Part shown: positions 31,919 to 46,725 of the stretch, one piece after another
Position numbering within the stretch: position 1 is the stretch's first letter
Layout of the letters: the number at the start of each line of letters is the position of its first letter
Origin: Solea solea
Lineage: Eukaryota; Chordata; Actinopteri; Pleuronectiformes; Soleidae
DNA: 64,000 nt
Assembly: GCF_958295425.1 (NCBI RefSeq)
Contig: NC_081142.1
Location: 9,219,754-9,283,753, forward strand
Direction: 5' to 3'
Program-made: the position numbers and the translations under genes
Notes under the pieces: generated by a model
What the model was told of the DNA's origin: nothing
Seen by the model: the letters and a program-made list of their open reading frames with translations, nothing else
Database searches by the model: none

Positions 31919-33107
31919 TCACAGGTGCACAGACACAGAAAGGTGAGTTACAGCCAAACCATGACGGTGTCCATTTAAATTAACTATAACAACGTTTATA
32001 GGAGCCTGCATTACCTGCAAAGTGAATGGCAAGAACTTCACAGAAGTTATTGTTGTTGCCTGTTGCTTTCAAAATCCAAGAAGAAAACAGCGTTCCCAGT
32101 CATCGACAAGTCACTGAAATATCAACATGTCCAAACTGAAACCAGATTTTTGGAATTAAGCTCCAGACCAGCACTTATAAAATCTATTTAAGCCTGTTTA
32201 TACAATCAGTGTTCACCTAATAAATGAAACTAATGTATATATGTAAAAACATCAATGTAATACAAAACAATGTTAGTCATGTTTGTCCACATCTTGTATC
32301 ATGATGTGATAATGTGCAAAGAAAAAGACAAATAACAACAACAACAACAGATTAAGGGCAAAACTTATTTGATCTAATACTTACATATCAAACTATGTCA
32401 GTGTCAGTTCATGCTGTCACCTGATTTACCTGATTTATTTTGTGCCACATGAATCAGTACTGTCATGTCCATTAACAAATGAGGTTTACATGGAAATTAC
32501 AATATAATATTGGTTGAGACTGAAACAGAGCAGAGGAAATAACACTTTTTTTTCTTGTTGTTTTGTTTTGTGTAATTCAATGTTACTGTTAAAGTGCTTT
32601 ATATATATATATATATATATAGAAATGGTTTGGATTGGACAGTACAATTCAAAATGTGTAGCACTGATTAACTAAGATAGATAAACATACTGATTTTGAT
32701 GGAAACAAGTTAATACAATTTGTGCACAATTATTCTACTTTTCTGTTATTTGGTAACTTGGTAACATTGAAACTAAAGTCCAGTGGTGTTATTCATCATT
32801 TCTAAGGTTATTTCATGATTAAATCCATTCATTTTCTCTCATGGAAAAAGCCTCCTCAGTGCCAGGACTGGGTCACCTGTCGTTCCTATGATCGAGGACC
32901 GGCACTGCACCAGTGACCTTTAAAATCACTTCAACAGAAACGACACTTTCACCACGCACTCTTGCTGCAACTTGCACAGAAATAAAAGTATCAGGCGACC
33001 ATGCTGTCGCGTTACCTGAGTGACCCTGTTGTTTATTTCACAACAACACACTGTCACGAGTAAATACACAGTGAAACAACAGCAACAACAAGTTCAAAAA
33101 TACTTAC

Positions 33108-33180
33108 ACAAGTTGGGAGTTTGTGCTGCAGATGAAGTCGAGACAAACACCTGCGTTGCCCAAAACATATAATTAGCACT
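33108..33180 (-). other. acot11: Probable 5' untranslated exon of acot11
   Basis: On the minus strand a GTAAGTA donor follows directly after 33108, and coding exon 1 has its acceptor at 31918-31919, immediately before the ATG. This makes an untranslated first exon plausible. The transcription start is not visible, so the upstream limit is a guess. Confidence 0.45.
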
Positions 33181-34780
33181 CGGTTGAAAGAGCAGAAAAA
33201 AAATCTTGTTATTTCAACACAACTTCATAATAAACACACACAAAGCGGCTTTACTAAAGACTTTCACCACTGTCACAGGAGGAGGAGGGGGCGTAACTCA
33301 GTACTGGCCCCCTTTTTAAGGTGGAACTGCAGTTACAGATTTAAGTCTATGCGCCGTTTTATCTGGCATGCAGGGCCGACCCTGGCTAAATTGGGGCCCT
33401 AGGCAGAATTTTAAATTGCCCCCCTCCCATACACACACACACACACAATTTACAAAATCACAACATAACAAAATGCCATTTAAAAAGACAATGTAGAAAA
33501 AGTATGAAACTTTAAGAAGAGTCAAATGAAAATAACTTCAACCTGAAACGAACCTGAAGTAAATAAAATAAATCTGAAATATATAATGGTTTATACTTTT
33601 ATTTCAACAACACTGGCTTGGCGGCCTTTCGTGCGTCTCATATTGTGCAGCGCCCAATTTGCTCTACCCTGAGGCCCTATTTACCATGAAAACGGTTAAA
33701 TGGTTTGTATTTATATAGCGCTTTTCTAGACTTGATGACCACTCAAAGCTACTTTACACTACAGTTTTGCCATTCACCCATTCACTCACACTCATACAGC
33801 GCATCTATGTACAGCACATTTTCTATCACTCATCTTTCATACTCAGCAGTTGCTCAAGGACACATCAAACCTACCACTGAGCTACCGTCACCCCTAGCAC
33901 AGTGCGTGTTCTGTGTTTAGGGAGGGGCAGTCCTGCCAGCATGCGCTCAAATACATGAAAAAAATACTACCAATCTTAAACTTCTTGATTTGGTTTCACT
34001 TTGTTTGGCACTTTTTTCTCATTCATCAAATCAGTGATTCCCAAACTGAGGTATTGTACCCTCAAGGGTGACAAAGTGACATTGGAGGTGTGCAACTTTC
34101 AAATTAGCAAATTTGAAACTGGCATATTTATTTTTTACATTGCCACAATACAGACAGACAGGCAGACACGTAAGTGTGTGAGAGCAGGGCGTACATGGCT
34201 ATTCAAAATGTTAGCTAAGCCCTCCATCGTTTCTTTAATAAGCAATTAAACAGTGATGTTCTCTCAACACACACACAGAATACTGGGGACTGCAACAATT
34301 AATTGACATATCTTTTATTTGATCACTGAATTAATTGCCGTTAATTCAGTGACATTAATCGATATTAATGTTGATAATCGATTGAATGATTTTTAAGCAT
34401 GTTAAATGTGAATATGTTCTGATGTATTTCCCCATCTCTGACAAAGAAACCTGAAAAAAAAATATTATGTTTCACCATTTGTCAGAACACAACAAAAATC
34501 AACAAATAAATGCAATTTACAACCTTAATTTTTCGATGGAAGGATGTTTTTTTTTGTTAGACAAAACAAATAATATATTGTTTTAAATGAAAACATAAAA
34601 AACATGACATGAGTCAGAAAAAAAGTCAGAGACAGTTTCAGTTGAGTGTTGATTAAACTCACATCATATCGCAGTTTAAATCAGCGACGTCAAAACAACA
34701 AACTGAAAGCGCCACAAGAAGGCAGACCTTAAGACGAATGGCGCGCTGTGATTGGCTGTCAGCAGTATCAGTCGCGCTAT
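33181..34780. other. acot11-ssbp3 head-to-head spacer with interspersed repeats
   Basis: 33365-33420 and 33600-33680 look like parts of one repeat. 33685-33897 matches a common fish repeat, with ttatatagcgcttttctaga and ccattcacccattcactcac. About 34030-34110 resembles a hAT-type terminal sequence (cagtgattcccaaactgag). No coding exon is seen. Confidence 0.5.
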
Positions 34781-34940
34781 AGTCCCGCCCCCCCCCCGCC
34801 TCCGGACCAGGCTCGGTTGAGTTGTCGGGTTGAGAAGGAGGAGTGCGGTTGGAGTGTGAGAGGGTCGCGGCCGCGATGATCTGACAGATGAAATAGCGAA
34901 AAAAAACACAGAGAAGGCGGGCGTCCACCCACATTAAACA
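34735..34940 (+). promoter_or_regulatory. ssbp3: GC-rich ssbp3 promoter / 5'UTR region
   Basis: GC and CpG content jumps here compared with the flanks. It contains an inverted CCAAT box (gattggctgtc, about 34750-34760) and a C-rich Sp1-like block (gcccgccc..., about 34784-34805) upstream of the ATG at 34941. No TATA box is seen. Confidence 0.5.
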
Positions 34941-35327
34941 ATGTTCCCCAAAGGCAAAGGCACCCCGGTGCCGTCGGACAGCCAAGCGCGAGAAAAGTAA
35001 GCTGAGAACCGTGTTTTAATGTCTATTTTCTGCCTCGTAAGTTGCTATGATGTTCGCTGGACAGGCTAGCAGGAGGCGATTTCTTCCTGCCGAGACTGGA
35101 ATTGAATGAACCGCCTTGTCTGCTCGCCATTCCTGCTCCGCGAGTCGTGTTTCTGCCGCCTTTGGTTAATTACCCTCTCTTTACGTTTTCCCGATCAATT
35201 GTGGTTGTGCTTTTAGCGGCGGTTGTGTGATATTTTTGCGAGATTTGTCAGTCGAGAGCTCGGAGAGTGGAGAAAACAATAACATCGCCCTGCTACAACA
35301 CTATATTGTTTTCTCTGTTGCGCTCTC

Positions 35328-35360
<33 letters not shown>

Positions 35361-38300
35361 ATGGGCTCCGTTTTTATTCCCCTTAGCCTCATCAGTGCCA
35401 ACAGGATACCGTACCTAGTTCATACACTACGTGCTGTATATTTACGCTATATATTTAAATTATGCGTAAAATCGTGCTACCGCGTTACTTCTTTCTCTCA
35501 TCATTTTCTTTGTCGTGAGTCTTCACTAGGCTTGGCTTGACTGCACAGTCCCCAGTTAATTTTTTGGCAAAGGCTATTTGGCAGCCATTGTTCAGAGGGC
35601 CTGTGCCCGACTCTAGTCCCTCAATAGAAAATTGAACCGCAGGGCTTCTCACAATAATTATCGCAATATCATTTTCTTCAAGTGGCAATTTAACTACGGT
35701 TCACTATTCAGATATATGATACTTATGCACTCCACAAACGCACCATGAGATATAACACAAATAATATTTTGTAATGTTATGTCCATAAAGAAGTTTAACA
35801 TCACAATAAATGTTTTTTTTTTTCAACAAGCAAATATCACACTTAAATTATCTTTACATTGTTTGACTCATATTGGTATAATTATTGATGTGGACTCATT
35901 TTCTTTTTTTCTTTTCCTTGTTAACAGTTTTGGCCTTATTGCCTCTTCGATAACTACAGTTAACACAATATAATTGTGTTCAATAGTAATATAACAAAGA
36001 TTGATTATATATTCATATGCACAACCTTTGTTTTTGAGATTTACCGTGCATGTTTTATCCCAGATGGACTCTTTTTAATTTGAACAAAAACCTATCTTTT
36101 AGTATCTGATATTTGCCACATACTTTGATAATGTATTTGCCTGTATCATTCAACAATTCAGTTACAATGAATGTGATATAATTTCAGTCAAGTATCAAAG
36201 GTTCAGCATCTGTCGATATAAAGTTTGTGCTTTGAGATGTAACAAATATAACTTTGAATGTTTTGTGTGAGGGGTTTCTGTGTTTAGTGTTTTTCTGTTG
36301 TTTTCTGATCATGAAAGTTTATTGGTTTCTTCAACTCTCACCTGGGAACAACAATCAGTCTTAATGATTATTAAAATAATTCAATATATGTAACATATTA
36401 GCCAATTTGATAAATTTTTTTGCAATATTGGCTAGAAATAGATAACAATATTTATTGTGATTAAACTTGTGTAACAACAAAGGTATATATTAATGTATTT
36501 TGTGCATTGCACACTCACACTTATAGTCACTCTGAATATTTTAACTTAGATGTGTGAAATGTGTTTGCTGTTTTCGAGCAATAAAGAAGTTTAAAACCGC
36601 AGCTGACTGTTTTCCATAGGCTCAGCTCTATTTGAACTGGACTGATGTTTTCATACATTTTGAAACTTTTTTTGTCACCACACAGGTTGGCCCTATACGT
36701 CTATGAGTACTTGTTACACATAGGAGCACAGAAGTCTGCACAGACCTTTTTGTCAGAGGTATATTGTTGTTTTTTTCCCCATAGATGTACTGCATGTGCT
36801 CTTTGACAATAATAATAAAAATGTCTTTAATTGACTCACTTGGCTGACCGTTAAAATCCTCCTCTCCTAGATTCGATGGGAGAAAAACATAACACTCGGA
36901 GAACCCCCCGGATTCCTACATTCATGGTGGTGGTAAGTGATTGTGTTCTTGTCTCCTGAATATAGGCCCATGCTGTTTGGGTTCTTGTGCGTGCTTCATG
37001 ACCTGTCTTGTCCACAGTGTATTCTGGGACTTGTATTGTGCTGCACCAGAGAGGAGAGAGACATGTGACCACTCCAGTGAAGCAAAAGCCTTCCATGATT
37101 ACGTGAGTAATGCTCTGTCTTTTCCTGAAGTAGACAACAATGTGAGGGAATTGTGGGGTTACTATCACATCTCCAGATCAAGTTGTGGAATGGCGTCATT
37201 TATTTTTTTTGCAGGATCTGTCAGAGAAAAGAGCTAATGATCTTTTGTCTGGTAGCACTGCTTACAACAGTGCTACCAGATACCAGGTATAGCTCCCTGT
37301 CTGGAGCTATACAGCTGTCATATTTCTGGTCATTGTGATTCCCATTTATTATCATTACTCACCTTAAGATGATGTCTGACTGATTATTATTATTATTATT
37401 ATTATTATTTTTTTTATTATTATTATTATTATTATTTGCTGTGTTTGGCATTGTGTTTCAGAGATAAAAGTCACCTGTTTCCAATGATATATTTTGTAGC
37501 AGTGTTTAACTAGCTAATGCAGTTTTTGCCCCCCCCCCCCTCCTCTGAATTTACGGTCGGTCATCTTTCCCCCATTGGTGGTACGAATGATGCGCTCAAC
37601 AATGAGCTTTATAGGCTTCTGGGAAAATGATGCTGGTGTCAGCATGTCCTGAGTCAGACCTGTCAAGTGCTTTCCCCCCCTTATCCACGAAAGGCTAAGG
37701 CACCTGGCCTGATTTGTGAGAACAAATAGGAACCTGCTGTGTGGTCATTACAACTTCTGAGATCGTATACACAGAACTTGATTTCTTCCAAAGACCCCCA
37801 GCTTCCCGAATGTGTAATAGTCTGTGTTGAAACATATAATTAATTTTGCAACACCACTACCCTAATGGGTTTTAAACTGAATTTATGAAGATCTTGCTGA
37901 GTGCACTGCTCCTCTTATGATAGTTTTTTTAGCAAATTATGGATGTTTTGCATCTTGATAATTGTGCCGTTGTTAGGGCTGTTTTCCTGTGTGCTATGTT
38001 GTTTCCATGTTTCAGTTGGCAACAAAATATTGTCAGTGGCTTCTCCTCTTCCCATCCTTAAGCTTCTCTGACCACATTTTAAAAGATTAGATGAGCTGAG
38101 CTGATTTGAATAAAATAAATATTCTAATGTACTTTGCTGCTTCACTACAGCCAAGAAAGACATTAGAGGTTAAGTAAACCTCTCAGGATGACTGATGAAC
38201 AGCTCAGGTTGGATCTAGGTATGTTGGTGGTGTATAGGGCAGGAATGGGTTAAAACAGAGATGTTGGTCCTCCTCCTGGCAGATAGGGTTGTCAGGGTAA

Positions 38301-41300
38301 CAGGCCTCCTGATCTGGCAGGTGACCTGGGTGCCAAGAGAGAGACTACAACGTGGCTCTGCCCTTTACTAACCACATTACCAATTATTTTGAGTCTGACA
38401 AAGGAGGAGATCATTTTGTTTTTCACCTTACATAAATTGTTTCATGATTGCAATATCTTGTATTTTATTGTGTATGGAACGTGTGATTGTAGCTTTGTTT
38501 GTGGAATACAGGAAATGTTCATACGATTTAAGAATTCTGCTTTGGGATTTTAACAAAGCTCACTTTGTCAGACCTGAGTTATAGATCATTATATTGTTCA
38601 AATGTTTTTTTTTTTATTGTTTTAGACAAAGGAGTATGAATGGCAGATACGTTGCATTTATCTTTATAGTGAAAGGAAGAAATGGCCTCAGATCAGTTTT
38701 AAACGCGATAAGCATGTAAACAAGCTGCTATGTCACAGTCCATCACATGACTGAGACCATTTTCATAATATGGAAAACATTAGCCAAATAAGGGGTAAGT
38801 GAAACATCAGTCAGCGCAGTGTGCTGCTGTGGTGTGACGCTTTAAGAGTTTCAGTGTGGCTGGCTCTCCCCGACATCTTGTGGTTGCCCTTTGCACTGAT
38901 GTTGGGTATTCTTGTGTTCATTTGTGGACATTGGTGGTTCATAAAAGTGTGCATGTGTGTGGACAGTACTAGTCTTCGGACCCTAGCCTTTGTCTGGGAG
39001 TGGGGGAGGTGAGCGCCGCTCTGTTAGTCGGCAGTGCTCGTAAAGCCCTGGCGCATTCATGCTGAGGCTGACGAACGCTCCCCAAGGGGCCTCGTCGCCA
39101 TGGCTTCAGCGGCTGATTGATGGCTGTCATGGAGCTGAGGGGCAGATTGGGAAAGGGAAAGGGGAGTGGCACTGTGGCATATGCCCACCACAGAGGAGCT
39201 GAGGGAATAAAAAGAGGAGGGGGGGTTGGGGAAAAAGAAAGGAGGTAGATGAGAAGTGGAAGGGACCTGCTACAAGTAACCAGAGAGGGTGAGAGAGAGC
39301 AAGCATCGTGTCGGGATCTAGTGGGTTTTATGATGTTGATTGATGGTTAAACATTTACAAGCTAAACATAAGGGCTGGTTTCTTTTGAGCATTGGTTTGA
39401 GTGGAAGAAGTGAGGCTGCTCAGAGCTCTCTAGGACAGGAGCCAGCAGTTGGGTGGTCTGTGCTGCAGCCTATCCCTCTTCATCATTTGTCCCCCATCCT
39501 TTTTAAAATTCTGGCTTTTTTCTTCATACTATGTGGGCCTCTCTTCTGCGTCTAGTCTTATTTTTAACATAGTACCTCAGTAAACCTCGTGGTCATCCTT
39601 AGGGTTGGGTATTGTTTGAATTTGATCAATTCCAGTTGATTCCCAGTTTTTGATTCCAGCATGGTTTTTAAAAAGGCTAAAAATATTGAACTATACTTCT
39701 TTTCTTTAAACGCAGAGTCAAGTTTGAAAAAAGTCAATCAGAGCAACAATAAAGGAAAAATGTGATATTTAGATTTCATTCTGTGAACATAATTTTCACA
39801 AATGACCAATGGTTAGCTATGTCCTGTTCTTGTAGACAAAAAAATTGTATTCAGATTCTCGATTTCCAATCCTAGGCATGGTCATCCTTACCGTCCTCTG
39901 TCTTTCCTTTCAACCCCCTCCTCCCCTCATGTGTTCCCCTCACCCTTTGTTTGTATAATGGCAACACAAGCACATCCGCTGCCACTTTGGCCTTTTGTAA
40001 CCCCCTTCAGTGATTTAAGGATTCAGAGACAATCAGTTTTTGCTGGAGACGCTTGTATGCTCTTAAGTCCACACATGTACGTGCTGAATCAGTACGGGTT
40101 CAGGGGGGGTTGTGTGTGTCTCAGAGAAGGTCCCCTGGGAAGTTGTATGGAAGGCCCTGGACAAGATCCTCATAGCCTGAGGCAGATATGAGACATCTGT
40201 CCCTTTCCTGTACCAGAGAGCTGATGCTTAGACCAAAACTCCTTTTAAACCAAAAGCGGCATCAGGCTCTTTGGGAAACTCCAGCAAGCACAGCTGTGGG
40301 TCTTAGAGAGACATGATAAAGATCTAACATAACATGCCTGGGAACCTGCCATGCACATTGCTTCTCTGTCTGGCAAACTGGCCTTAGTAGAGCTTAGGAA
40401 GTTGTTGATATTTGAATATTACCCTTTTTAAATACGGCAGTGTTTTACTTCATTATTTCTTTTTCAGGCCTCCTTCCAGGAAAGGGCCTCTTAAGAGTAG
40501 AGGAACAAAACAAACCTCAGTTGCCATTTCTCTACAAGGGGCCAGACAGTGTGACTGGAAAAGCATATATCACTCCACTGTGAAACTAGCCATAAACTGT
40601 AGATCTTTATCTCCAGTGAGATCACGATCAGCAGACATCTGCTTACAATTACTTGCACCAAAAATGTTGTTTTCAGTTTAAGATCTACTTCTCTTCACAA
40701 AAAAAATATTAACATCAACATGTAACACAAGTATTGCAATTTGATATGATATTACTTGTGATTTTCTTCTCGGTCGAAATGTACCATATGCTCTTATAGA
40801 TGCCTAGTATGTTTCAAATAAACTAAGGTAAACCACGTAAAGCGTTGCAGTATCTATGGTACAAACCCATTGAGTCTGTCTTGAAGCAATACCACCAAAA
40901 AGGCTTTTAGGTTTTCCATGTAAGCCGATAGAAGGCCATAGGTTGAGACAAAGACAAATTCTTCTATCTTAAGATAAAGTCCCACTGCAATAAAATGAAG
41001 AGACATTGAGGTGCTTTTAATCTATATCTCCCAGCTTCCACTTCCTGCCTGTCTTGGAGCTGATGTTGATGTAGTTGCCGTTACCTGGAGCCTCTCTACA
41101 GACAGTCCCTTGGTAGTGACCTGTTGGCATTCAGCAAAAAGTTAACCTGTACTTGTTAGTGGCACTCTTAACCATGACTCATGTTTCCTGCGACTGTGAC
41201 AAATTGATCACAATACTTATCATTAGGTATAATTGGAAACAGTTGTTTCCTCCAAATTATCCCGAGTTCTTTGTTCAATTCCGTTCAGGATTCTTGGGAC

Positions 41301-42659
41301 TTGATATTTTTGCACACCAGCAGTTTGTTACTCATGTAACTGATGATGCAAGATGGAAGTCTGAGTTCTGTCATCACAGATATTTGTTTTTATAAAAAAA
41401 CAAAAAAATTATCAACTAATAATGATTAAGAAAAACCCATAAACCTTTCATCAAACCCCTTATGCCTGTATGTTGTACTTGTTAAGCCATTTAGGTTTGA
41501 TGTAGCTACTGAGTCTTTCAACACAGTAATTGTTATAGACAGGGCGAGTTCCTAACCTTACCTTTTGTTATGCTTGCATATGGAAGACTTGTCCAGGCAG
41601 TTTAATTCTTGCTAAACAGGTTGTTTTTTTTATTCAATGCAGGTGATCAGGCCCTATTTTTCCATCCAGTGCTGGTCTTCAACCGATGTTTAGTGTAACA
41701 TCCAATATGGTCCTGAATTTGAATCAAATGAAAGATAAGAGATATTTATTTACCCAGGTGTTATTGTGCACACAGATATTTTTGTTTTTTTCACCACATC
41801 ATCACAAGTGGAAACCTCCACCAAGCCTGCTCAGTTTCCGTGTCGGTACACAATACACTAGTGTTGATCCGTATCCATATTTTACTATTTGAGTGAAGCT
41901 GATCACATACGGACGCTGCCAATAACATTACCTCCTTGGCAAAGGTAATTCATTCTGAACACACACGTACTGTATGTGCACATGCTATATCACACGTGGT
42001 GGTCATAACACAAGGTTTATAGCACCTAGTCCTAGGTAATGAGTTTACATTATAGTAGTGCAGAAAAGCAGAAACAGTCCTCTCTGATTTTAACTCTTGC
42101 ACTTTTGGTAAAAAGTGTCAAAGGTCACTAAACATGTCAAGGTTTTGTGCATCCCTATGAAATCCCATATTATGGTTACATGCTACATATACACATAAGT
42201 GGGCTGGGTAGTTGAGTGACATGCTACGATGAATGAGGAACTACAGTGGATGGAGTGGAACTGGATTCTGTAAAACCACTGTGATCTCCACATATTTTCT
42301 TAAGCATCTACAGCAGCAGTGGGCTGTTTGATAAAAATCCATGTGCTCAGTATATTTAAAATCTCAGTCACTCTCTCGTTGGATCCACCCCCTGCATCTC
42401 GTCTCTAGTGAAGAAAGATGATTTATATTCTCAGTGTGAGTCCCAGTGGTGTTAGGGCTGATTAGATGTGACTCTTCCCTGTGGCCTCACTTCTCTCCCT
42501 GCTGAGGTATTTCACAGTGGCCCTGCAGTGGCAGCCTGAACAGATATAATTAGAGAAGGTGCAGTCAATATCAGGGAGTGTGTTGGCTATTGACCAGTGA
42601 CGTCTATAGAGCTGTGGTGGGGCTCTGGACAGAGATCAGTGTGTTCTTTCGTGAACCTC

Positions 42660-42707
<48 letters not shown>

Positions 42708-43332
42708 CATGTGTGCATGTCCATGATGGTACATCTATTGCTGTAGTCGTATAACATGAGTGAACTACATATTAACAATGGGAGTAGAGGAGCTTCTCCC
42801 CATCTGTCGCCATTGTCTGCGAGCTAAACTCCACAGCTCTATAGACATTAGCTCATCTCAGATTGCTGCAGCAACAGGGAAGAAAAATCAGTCAATTAGG
42901 AGTGTGTGACAGAAGCAAATGGCACATTAGTGAATTAGAGCTGTGGTTTGGGCAGGAAATCAGCCGAGCAAGCCCCTGCTGTGTAGCAGCACTTTGGAGC
43001 CACTGACTTGGTGAATACCACTGATCCTTATCTGATCCACTGGTTCCTGGGTCAGCAGGGCTCAGAAGCCTCAAAAAGGATTCCATTTTAATACCCCCTA
43101 TATAGGACATCCATAAATGATGTGGATCCCTTTCAGTGTGTTCAGACATTGTATTAACGTCTGTCTTCAGTGATCTGATCGCTTGTGGACAGTCTTACAA
43201 GGACTGTTCACACCTAGCATTACAATGCATCCTGGATGTGTCTCTGGTGACCACATGAGATGGGATCTGGCTTCCTCTGGCCTGTATTTAAATACACACT
43301 TACATCAAGTCTGTTGGATACAATTAAGTTTT

Positions 43333-43379
<47 letters not shown>

Positions 43380-46300
43380 AGCGAGAGAATGAGAAAGAGA
43401 AAAGAGGAGCTGAGTGAATCTACTCGCGCAGCTATAACATGAACCATTAACAATGAAGAAAGTGCGACGTTCAGTTTGAATTTTGTGACAGTGGCTAAAA
43501 ATAAATCGACGTACGAGCACTTTTTAGTGTAAAACAAAAATCTTAAACCGTAGAGTGTGAGAGGATGTAAGTTGAGGAGGCAGTCTCCGAAGGATTGCAG
43601 TCATGCAGCTCAGGAATGAGGTCACATGCGTCCTCACACCTCACCTCTAATCTGAAGACACATTGGGGACAGATTTGGTGTGTTCAAACCTGTACTTGGC
43701 ACAATCTGCCCATGATCAGGTCACTCAGGAGTGAGGACGGACGTAAATTCCACCTCTGAAGTGGTTCCTGAAACATTTGTCCTGGATTGGATTTGTCACA
43801 TATGTGGCACCTAGACTCATAGTGAATACGGGAGCAAATGTCTAACCTACAATCCATGCGGTGATGATCTCTAAAGTATTGCCAGTTAACTGCTGTTGTG
43901 TGGCACTGTTACTGACTGTGTTTTTTGTTTTGTTTTTTCCATCGTAGAGTGCAGCAGCAGCCCCCAGTCCTGTGATGGGAGGGATGCCCCCTGGTGAGGG
44001 CATGCCAGGAGGACCAATGCCACCTGGCTTTTTCCAGGTCAGTCCAACACTACACTGATGGTGTTGCCTTTAGGAACCATTTGACACTTTCACTGTTTTT
44101 ACTTGACAAATCTCAACACCACTCAACAATGAATCCAGTATCGAAACCATGAAGAATAATTTCCTGTTGAATTAATTGATGTGTGGTCCATTTTTCATGT
44201 TGCTCTTCAGTGGGGTTCAGATTTGTATAATGTTGACCGAGTTCTGTGGATCTTGTTTTGCTCCACACTGTTCAGAGACCTTGTAGTAAACATCACAGAC
44301 GTTGTGTCTGCCTGGGCCTCTCCAGTGCAGTAAACAGGCAGGCGTGGCCATTTTCCCTAATGGAGAAATCGAAAGGTGCAGCACCTACTGTAAATCAATA
44401 TGTGGATAAACTCTTGACGGGCATCTGTGTGGGCCTACTTCTAAAAGGTGATAAAAAATTGCAGCGTTGCCCTGTCTCCACTCGACCAAGCGATCCTTTT
44501 ATTTTGATCAGTAAGCCAAGAAAGTGCGACTCGTTATATGATCGCGTTAATATCAGGGAAAGGCATTTTGACACTGATACATGAGCACCCACACACTCAC
44601 ACTTTCTATACCAGAATCCAGGAGGAGGCTCAATTAAACCTCTTTCTCTGTCAGATCAGCAGCATTAGCGACACAGTGCTGGTGTTTAGTGTTGTTATGA
44701 AGCTAATTGCATAGAGCTTAATTGATGCTGTTAATTCAGCGAAATTAGCACTGATAACATGCTGCATGCAGCAGGCTTCTTAATGTCTTGACTGACAGGC
44801 AAAATAGCACACATCCTCTCCATCTCTCTGTCTCTTTGCTTTCATTCAAGGCTAAGTCATTTGCTTGCTCTCTTCTGCTGCCTCTCTCTCTCTCCTCTTA
44901 CCATGTTTGGTATGTGAAAGTGAGCCTCTTATTTTTGTACATTTTTTGCAGCAAACCTTGGTTCTTGCACTCTGACTGTCCTCTGCCACTGCAGTAACCC
45001 TGCTTCTCCTTCTTCTCTCTCTCTCTCTCTGCCCTTCTTTTTGTCACTACTGTTTCTCACCCCCATCTCGATTCATCCCATCCTTCCCTCTCTCCCACCT
45101 CCGTCTTCGCCCTTGCCTCTTCATTTTGTGCAATGCCACAGGGTCCTCCTGGTCCCCAGGGCTCTCCTCACCCCCAGCCTCCTCCCCCTAACAGTATGAT
45201 GGGGCCTCACAGTCAGGTAATGCGCCCTCTCCCGCCTTCTCTCACTTGTTCTCTGTTTTTTGCTGTCTGCAGTCATTTGGGAACGCTGGTTCTCAGTGCT
45301 GATGCTTCATGCTTTGGCATTCGTCTCAGCTTAATGCTTTATGCTGCTGTCACTATTCACAAAATGAATGTAGAATAATAGTAAATTTAGAGAGATGTAT
45401 GTCCCTTTTGTATTGGAATCTCACGGAACATTCTTTTTTTTCTCTTCTCTTCTGCAGTCTTTTATGTCACCTCGCTTTGCTGGAGGCCCAAGAGGTCCCC
45501 CCATTAGAATGGCCAACCAGGTAGACCTCTTTCTCTCACACATGCCATAGATTTATAATACATAGCATGTATTTGAAAGTCAAGGTTAATTGGATCTTTG
45601 TGATTTTATCCCCTTTAGCCACCAGGTGGAGGACCAGGTCCTCATCCCATGCTGCCAAACATGGACCCCACACGGCCACAAGGTGAGAATCAGTGCTTTA
45701 TTAACTACACGCCGCATATGCAGCAGAAATATAACATTACATTTTGTTTTCATATAAAATGCCTTATTCCCTCCAGGCCATCCTAACCTGGGGCCAATGC
45801 AGAGAATGAGTGGCCCCCGAGGCATGGGACCCATGGGCCCCGGTCCTCAGGTAGGCTACCGCACTCACTCATTCAATTTAAAAAAAATAATTATTTTATT
45901 TTTCCCCAAATCAAGGCACATAAAGCAGTTGTCAAGAAGTACAAAACAAGTCTTCTTATTTATTGTAAAATGATTTGGTAGATTTTGCAGCAAAATCCAA
46001 GAATACTAATTAGTGGTGGAGTTCTCTTAGTACTGCATGTCATGGTTTAAAATTAATTTTGTTCTTATTGTTGTTGTTTGTTGTCCTCTCAGAACTTCGG
46101 TGGTGGGATGAGGCCTCCACACAACACCATGGGACCTGGCATGCCAGGAGTGAACATGTGAGCCTTTTTAATTTATAAAACATGTATGTATTTCAACCTA
46201 AATGCAATACCTTACTTAGGTTCCTGTTGTCTGCCTTACCATCTAGGGGCCCAGGGACTGGTCGGCCATGGCCCAATCCCAACAATGCCAACTCTGTGAG

Positions 46301-46683
46301 TACTAATGCACAGACACAACACAAACACACACATAAACCTAGAGAAATGGGGTTCAGATTGCAGCGCAGATCTCCTCTCATGCCAGTGGAGGTCTAATGT
46401 TCTAGTTTAGGATGTAATTGTAGTATAATGTGTCGGGGGTTTCCGCAGACATTTGGACAGACGGCCATAATAGTGTTAGGATTATCAAATGATGAGTAAT
46501 GACATTTTGAGGTGTAGAAAAATGGTTTGCACTCCCATTTCTGGTCTGAAATGTTTTTGTGTTTGGTTTCAGATGCCTTATTCATCACCCTCTCCTGGCG
46601 CATATGGGGTGAGTACACACCATTATGTCTTGACTGCTTAATATTGCATGAAACAAATGTTTGTTTATATTTATATATATATT

Positions 46684-46725
<42 letters not shown>

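Larger units (their letters stand above)
37103..43947 (+). other. ssbp3: ssbp3 intron 4 (6.8 kb), no gene seen
   Basis: The largest ssbp3 intron. It contains an (ATT)n tract at 37383-37436 and (GT)n tracts at 42664-42702 and 43335-43377. Short open frames inside lack splice or family support. Confidence 0.6.
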
